Assembly (NCBI RefSeq): GCF_018687475.1
Contig: NZ_CP061292.1
Span: 1,364,001 to 1,428,000, forward strand
DNA from: Polynucleobacter sp. MWH-UH24A
Lineage (GTDB): Bacteria; Pseudomonadota; Gammaproteobacteria; Burkholderiales; Burkholderiaceae
Direction: 5' to 3'
Length of the DNA stretch: 64,000 nt
Shown here piece by piece: positions 26,042 to 34,262 of the stretch. The translations under genes were made by a program, and so were the position numbers. The notes below the pieces were generated by a model. That model searched no databases, had not been told where the DNA came from, and saw only the letters and a list, made by a program, of their open reading frames with translations. Positions within the stretch are counted from its first letter, which is position 1. Each line of letters begins with the position of its first letter.

Positions 26042-27655
26042 TTACCAAGCCGATGCTTGGGCCAAGCTCCATTGTTTTCCTAATCCATGCATTTGACTGT
26101 CTAGAATTTGCTCAGCTTGCGCAGTGAGCAAAGCGCCTACCGGAATCTTCATCAACTGGTCCCCTAACGGAGTCAGCTTAGTTTGCGTATCCCGCCGCAA
26201 AATTAAATCTTCAGTAATCGCTTCATGATCACGTATTCCCGCTGCTGCACACATCTCTGCAAAGGCAAATAAGGTTTCATGATGAAAACGGTAGACGCGT
26301 TCACTTTTATCCATGGGATTTAAGGCACCCTGACGCAAACGATCTTGGGTAGCAACCCCGGTAGGGCAATGATCGGTATGGCATGAGCGCGATTGAATAC
26401 AACCAATCGCAAACATAAAGCCGCGTGCTGAATTACACCAATCAGCACCAATGGCTAAGGCACGCATCATGTCAAACGCACTCACAATTTTTCCAGCTAC
26501 CCCAATTCGAATCTGATCGCGCAACCCAACGCCTATTAGAGAGCTATGAACTAATCGGAGCCCATCTCGCATGGGCATCCCAATGTTGTCTACAAACTCT
26601 ACGGGCGCTGCACCAGTACCCCCTTCGCTGCCATCAACCACAATAAAATCCGGGTAGATTTTGGTTTCAAGCATTGCCTTAACAATCGCAAACCAATCTG
26701 CAATATTTCCGATGCAAAGCTTAAATCCAACGGGCTTACCATTTGACAATTGGCGCAGTTCTTGAATAAACAAACACAATTCTTTAGGGGTATGAAAAGC
26801 GGAGTGGTTTGCTGGGGAGACGCAGTCTTCACCCATGGGAACGCCACGCGCCTGTGCAATTTCGGGGGTAATCTTAGAAGCTGGCAAGACCCCGCCGTGT
26901 CCAGGTTTGGCTCCCTGCGAGAGCTTAATCTCAATCATTTTGATTTGCGGATCTAATGCGGTAGCCTTAAAGCGTTCAGGATCAAATTGCCCGCTGCTGT
27001 TGCGGCAACCAAAATAACCCGATCCGATTTCCCAAATCAAATCACCGCCATATTTTCGGTGGTAGACGGAAACGGATCCCTCACCCGTATCATGCGCAAA
27101 GCCACCCTTTTGAGCGCCACGATTTAAGGCCATGATGGCGTTGGCCGATAAAGCACCAAAACTCATGGCAGAAATGTTAAATAAAGAAATGAAATAGGGT
27201 TGCGTACACTGTGCGCCCCCGACTCGCACCCGTAAAGATTCCACACTAGGGGGGCTAATTGGGTTTCCTCTTTGCAACAAAATTTCTGCGCTCGGCTTAT
27301 AGACGTCTACTAGCGTTCCAAATGGTCTTTTGTCTGAAGCGCCCTTGGCACGCTGATACACCAGCGCGCGCTGAGCTCTCGAAAAAGGGATTTCTTCGTT
27401 ATCCGACTCTAAAAAGTATTGCCGAATCTCGGGGCGAATGAATTCAAAGAAAAAACGTAGATGCCCGATTAGGGGATAGTTACGCAAAATCGCATGATGA
27501 CTTTGCATGAGATCCATGAAACCAACGATGGAAAAACCAACAAAGATCGCGCACAAGAGCCAAACATGATGGCCACCTGGGCCAACAATGCAATACAAAC
27601 CGCTCAGAATTGCTATGAGAATACTAAGTATCCAGGGAATAAATCGGGCGGGCAC
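26042..27655 (-). CDS. FMN-binding glutamate-synthase-family membrane protein
   Basis: 537 residues. Two hydrophobic segments at the N-terminus (about 7-25 and 28-48) precede a domain like the FMN/Fe-S central part of the large glutamate synthase subunit (PF01645): GAKPGHGGVLPA, DGSEGGTGAAP, and CHTDHCPTGVATQ. The amidotransferase domain of GltB is missing, so it is not a normal glutamate synthase; related stand-alone proteins have unknown electron donors. Lies between the two bactofilin genes; an operon with bactofilin 2 is possible from the 43-base gap. Confidence 0.82.
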   Translation of the reverse strand: MPARFIPWILSILIAILSGLYCIVGPGGHHVWLLCAIFVGFSIVGFMDLMQSHHAILRNYPLIGHLRFFFEFIRPEIRQYFLESDNEEIPFSRAQRALVYQRAKGASDKRPFGTLVDVYKPSAEILLQRGNPISPPSVESLRVRVGGAQCTQPYFISLFNISAMSFGALSANAIMALNRGAQKGGFAHDTGEGSVSVYHRKYGGDLIWEIGSGYFGCRNSSGQFDPERFKATALDPQIKMIEIKLSQGAKPGHGGVLPASKITPEIAQARGVPMGEDCVSPANHSAFHTPKELCLFIQELRQLSNGKPVGFKLCIGNIADWFAIVKAMLETKIYPDFIVVDGSEGGTGAAPVEFVDNIGMPMRDGLRLVHSSLIGVGLRDQIRIGVAGKIVSAFDMMRALAIGADWCNSARGFMFAIGCIQSRSCHTDHCPTGVATQDRLRQGALNPMDKSERVYRFHHETLFAFAEMCAAAGIRDHEAITEDLILRRDTQTKLTPLGDQLMKIPVGALLTAQAEQILDSQMHGLGKQWSLAQASAW

Positions 27656-27698
27656 CTAATCCCTTTCGCTTGAGAATAGTCGATCAGCTCAGCAACAA

Positions 27699-28133
27699 TT
27701 AAACTGCCTTTAATTTGGCTACGGACTCAGATTTGGGGGTTGCTTGCAAAGACTCAGCATCATCCAATAAGCAGTGCAATTGGCCGTTGACACGAGCATC
27801 CGCATGAATAAATATTTGACCGTAATCAATATCACCGTTCACGATAGCGCTTGGATAAATTTCGAGCCGATTTTCAACCCGCAAATTTCCCTCAACACGA
27901 CCAATCACAATTGCGTTTTTACACGTAATATCACCACGCATTACGCCATTCAGATCGACTACGGCAGTATCTTCGGTTGCTAGATCAAATTTTAGGTTGC
28001 CAATGCATTCGCCCGAAATGAGCAAGTGCCCCTTAATAATCTGATCACCTTGAATAAATGATCCTGCGCCAATGATGTTGTTAAACACCAAATTCGTAGG
28101 CGTCGCAGGATGTTTTGCTTGAACATTAAACAT
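27699..28133 (-). CDS. Bactofilin 2
   Basis: 144-residue bactofilin with the repeating beta-helix pattern (IIGAGSFIQGDQIIKGHLL; GRVEGNLRVENRLEI; DIDYGQIFI). Start set at 28133 because GGAG lies six bases before this ATG; an ATG four codons upstream has no ribosome-binding site. Differs from bactofilin 1 in both tails, so it is a distinct paralogue rather than a recent duplicate. Confidence 0.88.
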   Translation of the reverse strand: MFNVQAKHPATPTNLVFNNIIGAGSFIQGDQIIKGHLLISGECIGNLKFDLATEDTAVVDLNGVMRGDITCKNAIVIGRVEGNLRVENRLEIYPSAIVNGDIDYGQIFIHADARVNGQLHCLLDDAESLQATPKSESVAKLKAV

Positions 28134-28287
28134 GGTTGTCTCCATAACTGCTATTTCAAATCATTCTAAGCTGAAATAAACCAATTTTTGTTACGGTCCA
28201 AGCAAAATGATTAGGGTTAATACTAATCATTGCTTTGGTCGATTTCAAAACCCCTTGAATTCTTTGGAGATATCCTAAAATCAGATC

Positions 28288-28866
28288 ATGATTCAGAAAA
28301 TTCATTTTTTTCGCCTGCAGTGCTTATTCATCCCTATTTTTTCAGCCCTGATTATTTCGGGCTGCGGTAAAGGCGAAGTTGAGAAAAGCAAACCGACCGC
28401 ATGGCTACCAGATACCAAAGCTGAACAGCTACCCATTATGGGCTATCAAGGGATCAATTTTTCAGGCTCCAAAGAGCAGATTAAGAATCAATTTAATTGC
28501 ACCGAATACGAACTAACCTTAAGTTGCAAAATTAAGGTGAATGGCAATGAAGACCACGTCTGGGCAATCTATAACGAATCAGGACGAATGATCTTGATTA
28601 AAAAAGAGCTTGGCTACTTCAATAAGGAGCAAGCTCAACAAATCATCGAACGGTTCACTCTAAAGTATGGCTTGGATCACGAGCCTACCGAGGGTCAATT
28701 AAGCGCTTTTAATGCAGGCCTTCGCAAAACCAAGACCTATTTATTTGGTAAAGGGCAAGTCGCCTTTCAGGTGGGCAGAAGCCTAAACAATCGTAACGAA
28801 CTGATGCTGGTCTACTATTTTCCAGAGGACGTCGGCGCTGCTTTTGCCAACAGCATTCAAAACTAA
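28288..28866 (+). CDS. Putative lipoprotein of unknown function
   Basis: 192 residues with a lipoprotein signal peptide ending in LIISGC (lipobox; Cys at about 27). The mature part holds two further cysteines (FNCTEY, LSCKIK) 11 residues apart, probably a disulphide. No family recognised. It overlaps the end of flhB by four bases on the opposite strand. The 142-base upstream gap contains no other gene. Confidence 0.65.
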   Translation: MIQKIHFFRLQCLFIPIFSALIISGCGKGEVEKSKPTAWLPDTKAEQLPIMGYQGINFSGSKEQIKNQFNCTEYELTLSCKIKVNGNEDHVWAIYNESGRMILIKKELGYFNKEQAQQIIERFTLKYGLDHEPTEGQLSAFNAGLRKTKTYLFGKGQVAFQVGRSLNNRNELMLVYYFPEDVGAAFANSIQN

Positions 28867-30008
28867 ATTAGAGCTCTACCAGGTTTTAGTACATCTGGTT
28901 TGAAACTAATTTCAGGTAAATCTTTATTCATGCCGGTATCTTTTACCTCATAAGCCCATGCTAAGACCATGGCAATCGCTTCAAATAATGGGGCGGGTAT
29001 CGACTCGCCAATATCCAATTGATTAAATAAATAACGTGCGAGAGCGGGTATTTGTGCAATTGGAACTTCGTGCTCCTTGGCAACCTCACGAATTCGTAAG
29101 GCAACTTCGTCTGCACCCTTAGCCAAAATAATCGGAGCAGACATTCTTTGGGGATCATAGCGAATCGCTACGGAGTAGTGCTCAGGGTTTGCCAAGACCA
29201 CATCGGCTCGTTCAATTGCCGCCATCATTCGGGAAGAAGCAATCTGACGCTGCCTTTGCCGCTGTCGTGCGCGCAGTTCCGGAGAGCCTTCGGTCTCTTT
29301 CAGTTCCTGTTTCATTTCTTCCGGACTCATCTTGATTTGTTTGCGAAAGTTAAACCATTGCAATACCGCATCACCAATGGCAATCGCCAATAAGGGAATC
29401 ATCAATAAGATAAATCCGTTAAAGATGAATACGGTGGTATTTTCAAGCGCAAGATCAAAATCAAGATCAACGATCGAGCGAATAAAAGCAAACAATCCGT
29501 ATAAATACGCAAAACTAATTCCTAAAATCAAAATGGTCTTAAAGATATTCTTAACAACCTCCAGTAAAACCATTACCGAGAACATTCTGGCAAATCCAGC
29601 AAAGACATCGAGTCGCTCCAAATTGAACTGCAGAGCAAAGTAAGCTTTGAAATTAACCAGAAATAAAGGTGCGAAGATGGAGATGATCCAAATCACTAAC
29701 AGCACAACCGCGCAGATAAATAGAACAATCAAAAAGGCTCCGGATGCCCATTCTGAAATTCGATCGATCAAGCTAATTGGTTTAGAAAATTGCAGTCCGG
29801 ATTGCATCATGATGACAAGCTGACGCATCAACATAGGGCCAGCCGTGATCAGAAAAATAATGAAGCCCAGTAACAAAGCAAAAGTCGTAATGTCTCGCGA
29901 TTGGGGAAGCTGCCCCTGCTCCCGCGCCCGCTGAATTCGTCGCTCGGTCGGTTCTAGTTCGCGGTCTTGCGAGTCGTTTTGATTTTCGGCCAAATGAGCT
30001 CCAGGCAA
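28863..30008 (-). CDS. flhB: Flagellar type III export switch protein FlhB
   Basis: 381-residue inner-membrane component of the flagellar export gate. Four hydrophobic segments (about 42-65, 90-118, 145-175, 190-214), then the cytoplasmic domain. The self-cleavage site is NPEH at 274-277 instead of the common NPTH; Asn-Pro, required for cleavage, is intact. flhA, flhF and flhG, frequent neighbours, are not in the window. The 181-base gap to the divergent ParA-like gene shows no sigma-54 motif. Confidence 0.94.
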   Translation of the reverse strand: MPGAHLAENQNDSQDRELEPTERRIQRAREQGQLPQSRDITTFALLLGFIIFLITAGPMLMRQLVIMMQSGLQFSKPISLIDRISEWASGAFLIVLFICAVVLLVIWIISIFAPLFLVNFKAYFALQFNLERLDVFAGFARMFSVMVLLEVVKNIFKTILILGISFAYLYGLFAFIRSIVDLDFDLALENTTVFIFNGFILLMIPLLAIAIGDAVLQWFNFRKQIKMSPEEMKQELKETEGSPELRARQRQRQRQIASSRMMAAIERADVVLANPEHYSVAIRYDPQRMSAPIILAKGADEVALRIREVAKEHEVPIAQIPALARYLFNQLDIGESIPAPLFEAIAMVLAWAYEVKDTGMNKDLPEISFKPDVLKPGRALI

Positions 30009-30163
30009 TCAATTTAGGAACTGCTGATCTATTTCTATTATCCCCAATGCCTTCTGATTTAGGGCAAAACCCTGATATTGGTCTTTTTTGTGCGGTAATA
30101 AAGCCAATAAATCAAAAAATACTTGTTTCAAATCAATAATTTATATAGTATTTACCTTCAGTT

Positions 30164-30179
30164 CTTCAATGGCGTGAAG
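30164..30179. repeat. Inverted repeat over the ribosome-binding site of the ParA-like gene
   Basis: CTTCA and TGAAG flank six bases just before the start codon at 30190; an outer CCTTCA copy at 30155-30160 could pair alternatively with TGAAGG. GAAGG (30176-30180) is the likely Shine-Dalgarno, so the structure may limit translation or bind a regulator. Confidence 0.3.
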
Positions 30180-30189
30180 GTGTCTGCTT

Positions 30190-31071
30190 ATGGAAACCAT
30201 CAAAATTCTTGTAACCAACCAAAAAGGTGGGGTTGGTAAAAGTACCATTTCAGCAAATTTGGCTGCTTACTTAGCAATTCAGGCGGGGAAGAAGGTTTCT
30301 TTAATCGACTTTGATAAGCAATCGTCTGCTTCGCGCTGGGCAAGCAAAGCGCCGGATATTGGTATCGATATTCATCAAGCCAAGCTGGACTATAAAAATA
30401 GTGGTTTGACACTCCTCGATGCCCGAGCGATGTTACGTAACTACTCAATCAATTCGGATATTTGCATTTCCGATCTAACTTGGACCCATGCAATTCCCTA
30501 CGAATTCTTGCTTGATTTTGATATTTTGTTAGTGCCAAGCTCCACGTCGAAGTTTGAAATGGCAAGCACCGAGATCTTTATTCTGGAGTATGCGCAACTC
30601 TATCTTTCGCGCTTTTCAAATAACAAACAACTGATTTTGATTGCGCCTAGCAAAGTCAATCATGACTTCTCGCCTGCAACAGCGTTCACAAATCTTGAGT
30701 TTCTGAATAATTGCATCATCGCGCCACCAATCTATTCGGCGCCTGATATTGATCAATATGTCTATCACGACTTCCTGTTCTTATCACAGGATCAGGCGGT
30801 CGCCGATAACTTTCTACGCTTTGGTGAATACGTCCACGAAAAAATTATCGCTTGCTCGGTTGAAAAATCACGCTCTTCGAATACGAATAAATATATGGGC
30901 CTCACAGGTAAAAAATTGAGCATCTTGGATGATTACCGCTTAGGTCGACTGCGCGCCCGCAATGGTGAAGCAGGTGATCAAGAGAGGAAAGAGGTGATTT
31001 CTAAAAAGGTGGGTGAAATGACCAGCAATTTCATTCCCCAATTCTTAAGAAAAGATGAAGGTAGTAGCTAG
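30190..31071 (+). CDS. Orphan ParA-like ATPase
   Basis: 293 residues of the ParA/MinD deviant Walker family: NQKGGVGKST (about 10-19) and IDFDKQSSASRW (Walker A' Asp). The usual ID(C/T)PP segment is replaced by CISDLTWTH. No ParB or centromere-like array is adjacent. It is not the FlhG number regulator by appearance (no DQAxGIR motif). Located between flhB and the motility genes, it may position cargo such as flagella or chemoreceptors, as ParC/PpfA-type ATPases do; this is an inference. The C-terminal 60 residues are charged and unlike standard ParA. Confidence 0.75.
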   Translation: METIKILVTNQKGGVGKSTISANLAAYLAIQAGKKVSLIDFDKQSSASRWASKAPDIGIDIHQAKLDYKNSGLTLLDARAMLRNYSINSDICISDLTWTHAIPYEFLLDFDILLVPSSTSKFEMASTEIFILEYAQLYLSRFSNNKQLILIAPSKVNHDFSPATAFTNLEFLNNCIIAPPIYSAPDIDQYVYHDFLFLSQDQAVADNFLRFGEYVHEKIIACSVEKSRSSNTNKYMGLTGKKLSILDDYRLGRLRARNGEAGDQERKEVISKKVGEMTSNFIPQFLRKDEGSS

Positions 31072-31081
31072 TTTGCTGCGA

Positions 31082-31975
31082 TCAGTTTTGCTGCGGATGA
31101 ATCGTATTTAAGATAGCAATCATTTGTAAATACTTAGGGGGCATTCCAAAGGATGCGGCATTTTCTACCCCCGTTGTCTTGGTTTTTGAGATTGCTTTGA
31201 GAATCTCCCCATCGAGCTCAATCTTTTTTGGAATCTCATCAAGTTCATAGCCGCCATCGGCTTTTGCAACCACGATTTTTTGGACACTGGGGAGATCATT
31301 TTTGATCAGCACAATCCATGTATCCGTTAACAATGTGCTATTTCGATACAGACCCCACCGCCCCCAGTAGGTATCTTTATCAATAAAGTAGGAATCTTCT
31401 TCATACACCTTTAAATCACTTCCGCTGTATTGATAATGCGAGACCGCATTCTCATAGAGATCGGCTACAAAGAAATGAATTCGCTCATCCTGAGAGATCT
31501 CAATTTGCATCAAATTAGGTAGCATTGCCTCATAAGCCTTTAGATCCAACATGCACTGCGCAACGCGTGTTTCCGGGTTGGGGTGGGTTGCGCCATGCAT
31601 AAAATCAGACTCTTTGGCTTTTGTGCCATCGGGTAGGTATTCATCGGCAAGCCGCTTAATCGCTGCAAAAAGAGCAATTGAACGGTTCGATAACCCATAT
31701 TTACTAATCCAATACTTCTCAATTTCGAGAGTGGTCTGAGATAACTGCTTAAGCAGCGACTCGTCTTTTTTGAAGTGCGCGCTGTAGTTATAAAAAACTT
31801 GATTTAGACGCTCCTCCGCACCACTCTCCGTAGGAACTTTTGCGTGCCAAAAGTCATTGAAATCTTGGTAGTTCGCTCGGGAACAATACGGTAAAAATGC
31901 AACCACGTTGAAAAGCGCCTGACACATATGGTCAGCACCCGTTTTACCGCCTAGAACGGCATCAAAGAGACCCAC
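31082..31975 (-). CDS. Hypothetical protein, 297 residues
   Basis: No clear family recognised. Soluble, no signal peptide, rich in aromatic residues. A segment ATHPNPETRVAQ (about residues 130-142) is like the C-terminal 'THPPxEER' motif of M48 peptidases, but no HExxH motif is present, so peptidase activity is unlikely. Convergent with the ParA-like gene, ten bases between; 35 bases upstream lies a small membrane-protein gene on the same strand. Confidence 0.55.
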   Translation of the reverse strand: MGLFDAVLGGKTGADHMCQALFNVVAFLPYCSRANYQDFNDFWHAKVPTESGAEERLNQVFYNYSAHFKKDESLLKQLSQTTLEIEKYWISKYGLSNRSIALFAAIKRLADEYLPDGTKAKESDFMHGATHPNPETRVAQCMLDLKAYEAMLPNLMQIEISQDERIHFFVADLYENAVSHYQYSGSDLKVYEEDSYFIDKDTYWGRWGLYRNSTLLTDTWIVLIKNDLPSVQKIVVAKADGGYELDEIPKKIELDGEILKAISKTKTTGVENAASFGMPPKYLQMIAILNTIHPQQN

Positions 31976-32010
31976 GTCTATTCCTTATCGCCCGTTAGCC
32001 CAAGAATGGG

Positions 32011-32280
32011 CTAGGGTGTAACAGCGTCTTTCTTAAGACGCATGAGTTGTTCAGCTTGCTCTTTTCGACGCTGTATCTTGCGATTGCGCTCATCAATTTC
32101 ATAGTTGTAGAGGAGGCGCTCGTACAAGCGCTTACGCAACAACTCGGAGAGTAAGGCAATCAAAAATAGGTTAAAAAACATCCACCACCGATCCGCCACG
32201 AGGAGGATGTCGGCAATTCCAAGGCAAAGTACGCTAGTAAGGCGCAGCCAATTGGTTTCAGCAAACTCGACAACGTTCAT
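32011..32280 (-). CDS. Small membrane protein with basic tail
   Basis: 89 residues: two adjacent hydrophobic segments (about 12-28 and 32-46) followed by an amphipathic, highly basic C-terminal region (ERNRKIQRRKEQAEQLMRL) probably in the cytoplasm as a coiled coil. No family recognised. May be transcribed with the 31082-31975 gene. Confidence 0.55.
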   Translation of the reverse strand: MNVVEFAETNWLRLTSVLCLGIADILLVADRWWMFFNLFLIALLSELLRKRLYERLLYNYEIDERNRKIQRRKEQAEQLMRLKKDAVTP

Positions 32281-32350
32281 AATTAACAGCTGGATTTATA
32301 GCAGGAACATCTTTATATCAAAAAATGTAAGGATTTGCCATTTTGATCAT

Positions 32351-32374
32351 CCCCAAGTTTCTGCAAAGTTGGGG
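32351..32374. repeat. GC-rich hairpin in the gap before the Sel1 gene
   Basis: CCCCAAGTTT and AAAGTTGGGG can form a stem with one G-G mismatch and a four-base loop. It lies downstream of the motA-to-Sel1 genes, so it could end that transcript, although no U-run follows on the minus strand. The rest of the 163-base gap is AT-rich with no gene. Confidence 0.35.
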
Positions 32375-32443
32375 GGTGCTACTCAGAATTTTAGCAGTTT
32401 TAAAACACCGCTATTTTTATAACTATTTGATTTATATATATTT

Positions 32444-33022
32444 TTAAGAATTTGGATCGGCATTGAGTTGCTTGAGCATCGCGTCACACTCGGCTTGAAC
32501 CTGTGGGTTAAATTTAGCTTTGTAAGCCTCAGCTTCAGCCTTGGCGATTGGATTTCCAGTTTGAGCGGAGAGCATTAACCATGAATATGCCCTTGGTGGA
32601 TCCTGGGGCACTCCACGGCCATCCATATACATTTTGGCTAAGTTATAGCGCCCCACTGAGTTACCGGCTAAGGCCGCCTTCTTAAACCAGTACACGGCTT
32701 TGGTTTCATCTTTATCTAGATCAACCCCATACTCATGGCGACCTCCTAATTCCACCATGGCCAACTGGTTACCATGGTCAGCAGCCTTACGCATCCAATA
32801 CCATGCTTGGTTCAGATCCTGCTTTGTACCGATGCCTTGCAAGTACATTAATGACAAATCGTATTCAGCCCGAATATCGCCAGCTTCAGACATCTTCTTA
32901 AATAGCTCAAATGCTTTTGGATAATTTCCGCCCTCATAGGCAGAGCGTGCCCGTTGATAGTCCGAGCAAGCCAAGAGACTTAGGCTTGCAAGCACGATGA
33001 TCAGTAGGCGGGTCATGCGCAT
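32444..33022 (-). CDS. Sel1-repeat lipoprotein, possible MotX-like motor component
   Basis: 192 residues. Signal peptide with lipobox SLLAC (Cys19), then three Sel1-like repeats (about 48-155; e.g. AEYDLSLMYLQGIG, AVYWFKKAALAGN, GRYNLAKMYMDGRG). Last of a tightly spaced leftward series motA-motB-33469-33041-32444. Vibrio MotX, a periplasmic T-ring protein needed to hold stators, is also a Sel1-repeat protein, so a stator-associated role is a reasonable inference; Sel1 proteins are, however, very diverse. A start two codons downstream is equally possible. Confidence 0.75.
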   Translation of the reverse strand: MRMTRLLIIVLASLSLLACSDYQRARSAYEGGNYPKAFELFKKMSEAGDIRAEYDLSLMYLQGIGTKQDLNQAWYWMRKAADHGNQLAMVELGGRHEYGVDLDKDETKAVYWFKKAALAGNSVGRYNLAKMYMDGRGVPQDPPRAYSWLMLSAQTGNPIAKAEAEAYKAKFNPQVQAECDAMLKQLNADPNS

Positions 33023-33040
33023 CTAAAAATGCCTAAATGA

Positions 33041-33454
33041 TTAAATCTTGGCCGGAGCTTTGGTCGGAGGGGGGGCTGGGGCTTTCGGTTTTTCGGGAGG
33101 AAGATCCTTGAGATCATCATCCTCTTCTGGGCTGTCAGCGGGTTTTGGAGCAAGAGCAGGTAATTTAGGTTCAACGCGGTAACTCGCGCCGAGATCACCA
33201 CCTACCATCCGAGCAAAGCCGCCAATATAACGACGCCCTAAATCGGGGTAATACGGCTCACTGGCTAAATACCCTTTACTCCGAATACAGGCGGGCGTAT
33301 TAACACTACCCTCACAGCTTGCAACCGCTGATAAACGCCCTACTTCGTATTGCTCACCCAAGAAGAACAGGAACACCACAAATGCCAATGGCGCCACTAA
33401 CCAAATCAGTAACTTCTTTAATAACTTAAACACTAAATCGACTTTTGGATTCAT
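33041..33454 (-). CDS. Membrane-anchored periplasmic protein in the motAB operon
   Basis: 137 residues: basic N-terminus, one transmembrane segment (about 14-34), a short domain with two cysteines (SCEG...PACI, about ten residues apart), and a proline/acid-rich C-terminal tail (from about 100). No family recognised. Spacing of 14 bases to the upstream gene and 18 to the Sel1 gene points to one operon downstream of motB. Confidence 0.65.
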   Translation of the reverse strand: MNPKVDLVFKLLKKLLIWLVAPLAFVVFLFFLGEQYEVGRLSAVASCEGSVNTPACIRSKGYLASEPYYPDLGRRYIGGFARMVGGDLGASYRVEPKLPALAPKPADSPEEDDDLKDLPPEKPKAPAPPPTKAPAKI

Positions 33455-33468
33455 GATGAACGCTCTCC

Positions 33469-34257
33469 CTATTGCCGATTGATTTTACTTTGTTCTAGGT
33501 CGACCTGAGTCGTTTGGCTGGATGATTTACGCCAATTTGTTGCTACTGGATCGTTGTGCAAGCGGGCGTAGATTTCAATGGTTCGCGGATCATTATGAAG
33601 GGCAGTATTTTTCATGGCGTTATACATATCGGCCGCCGCATTTTTCTTACCCTGATCCAAATAAGCCATCGCGGCACAATAGTAATAGTCAGTCGCTTTA
33701 TCTTTATTTTTAAGCCCCAAGTATCCTTTATCGGCAATATCACCTAGATACTTACAAGCATCAGGATTCTTAAGCGCCGCATTAATCGTTAGATTCTTCT
33801 CAGCAATCCGAAATTGATCAAGCGAATGTCTTCGAAACACCGTTGCCGACAGAATAAAATCCGGATCAGTAATTAGCATGGCTCGACCCACATAATATCG
33901 GCCGCGCTCATAGGCGATCAATCCTCGATAGTAGGATGCATCTAAATCTTTTTGCTTGACCAAATCGTCGAGTCGATCCGTAATGCGAACTAGGGCTGAG
34001 CTGTATTTATATACCTCGTCTTCAGGCTCAATGCATTTTGGGTTCTGAACACAGGCAATCGCAAGCACCATTTTTCCGTGCAGTCGCACATAGCGTTGGT
34101 ATAGCTTCTCCGCTTCACTCGCAGGTGCTGCGCTCGCTTTTTTGGTGGAAGTCGCGGCGCTCGGATCAGTAGCGGTCTGTGGCGATTTCTCTTTAGCAGA
34201 CCAAGCCAATCCGCTCAATGCCAAAGTAAGCAGCGTGATGATGATCCGAAGGGTCAT
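33469..34257 (-). CDS. Exported helical-repeat protein in the motAB operon
   Basis: 262 residues with a signal peptide (cleavage after AWS/A near 20), a Ser/Ala/Thr-rich linker, then a helical domain with two cysteines (IACVQNPKCI) and TPR/Sel1-like helices (ACKYLGDIADKGYLG; YYYCAAMAYLDQG). No family recognised. Its ATG is five bases from the motB stop, so it is certainly co-transcribed with the stator genes; a periplasmic partner of MotB is the obvious hypothesis. Confidence 0.68.
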   Translation of the reverse strand: MTLRIIITLLTLALSGLAWSAKEKSPQTATDPSAATSTKKASAAPASEAEKLYQRYVRLHGKMVLAIACVQNPKCIEPEDEVYKYSSALVRITDRLDDLVKQKDLDASYYRGLIAYERGRYYVGRAMLITDPDFILSATVFRRHSLDQFRIAEKNLTINAALKNPDACKYLGDIADKGYLGLKNKDKATDYYYCAAMAYLDQGKKNAAADMYNAMKNTALHNDPRTIEIYARLHNDPVATNWRKSSSQTTQVDLEQSKINRQ

Positions 34258-34262
34258 GGTAG

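Noticed and set aside
26042-27655. GltB, large subunit of glutamate synthase
   Set aside because: No N-terminal glutaminase domain, only about one third of GltB length, and N-terminal membrane helices instead.
30190-31071. The ParA-like gene as flhG
   Set aside because: No FlhG-specific N-terminal DQAxxLR-type motif, no flhF next to it, and the C-terminal half differs.
31082-31975. M48 metallopeptidase
   Set aside because: Only the THPNPETR-like segment fits; the HExxH zinc motif is absent.
33728-33756. A sigma-28-like TTATCGGC on the plus strand (GCCGATAA on the minus strand)
   Set aside because: It lies inside a coding sequence 270 bases from the next start and the -35 match (GTAAG) is poor.
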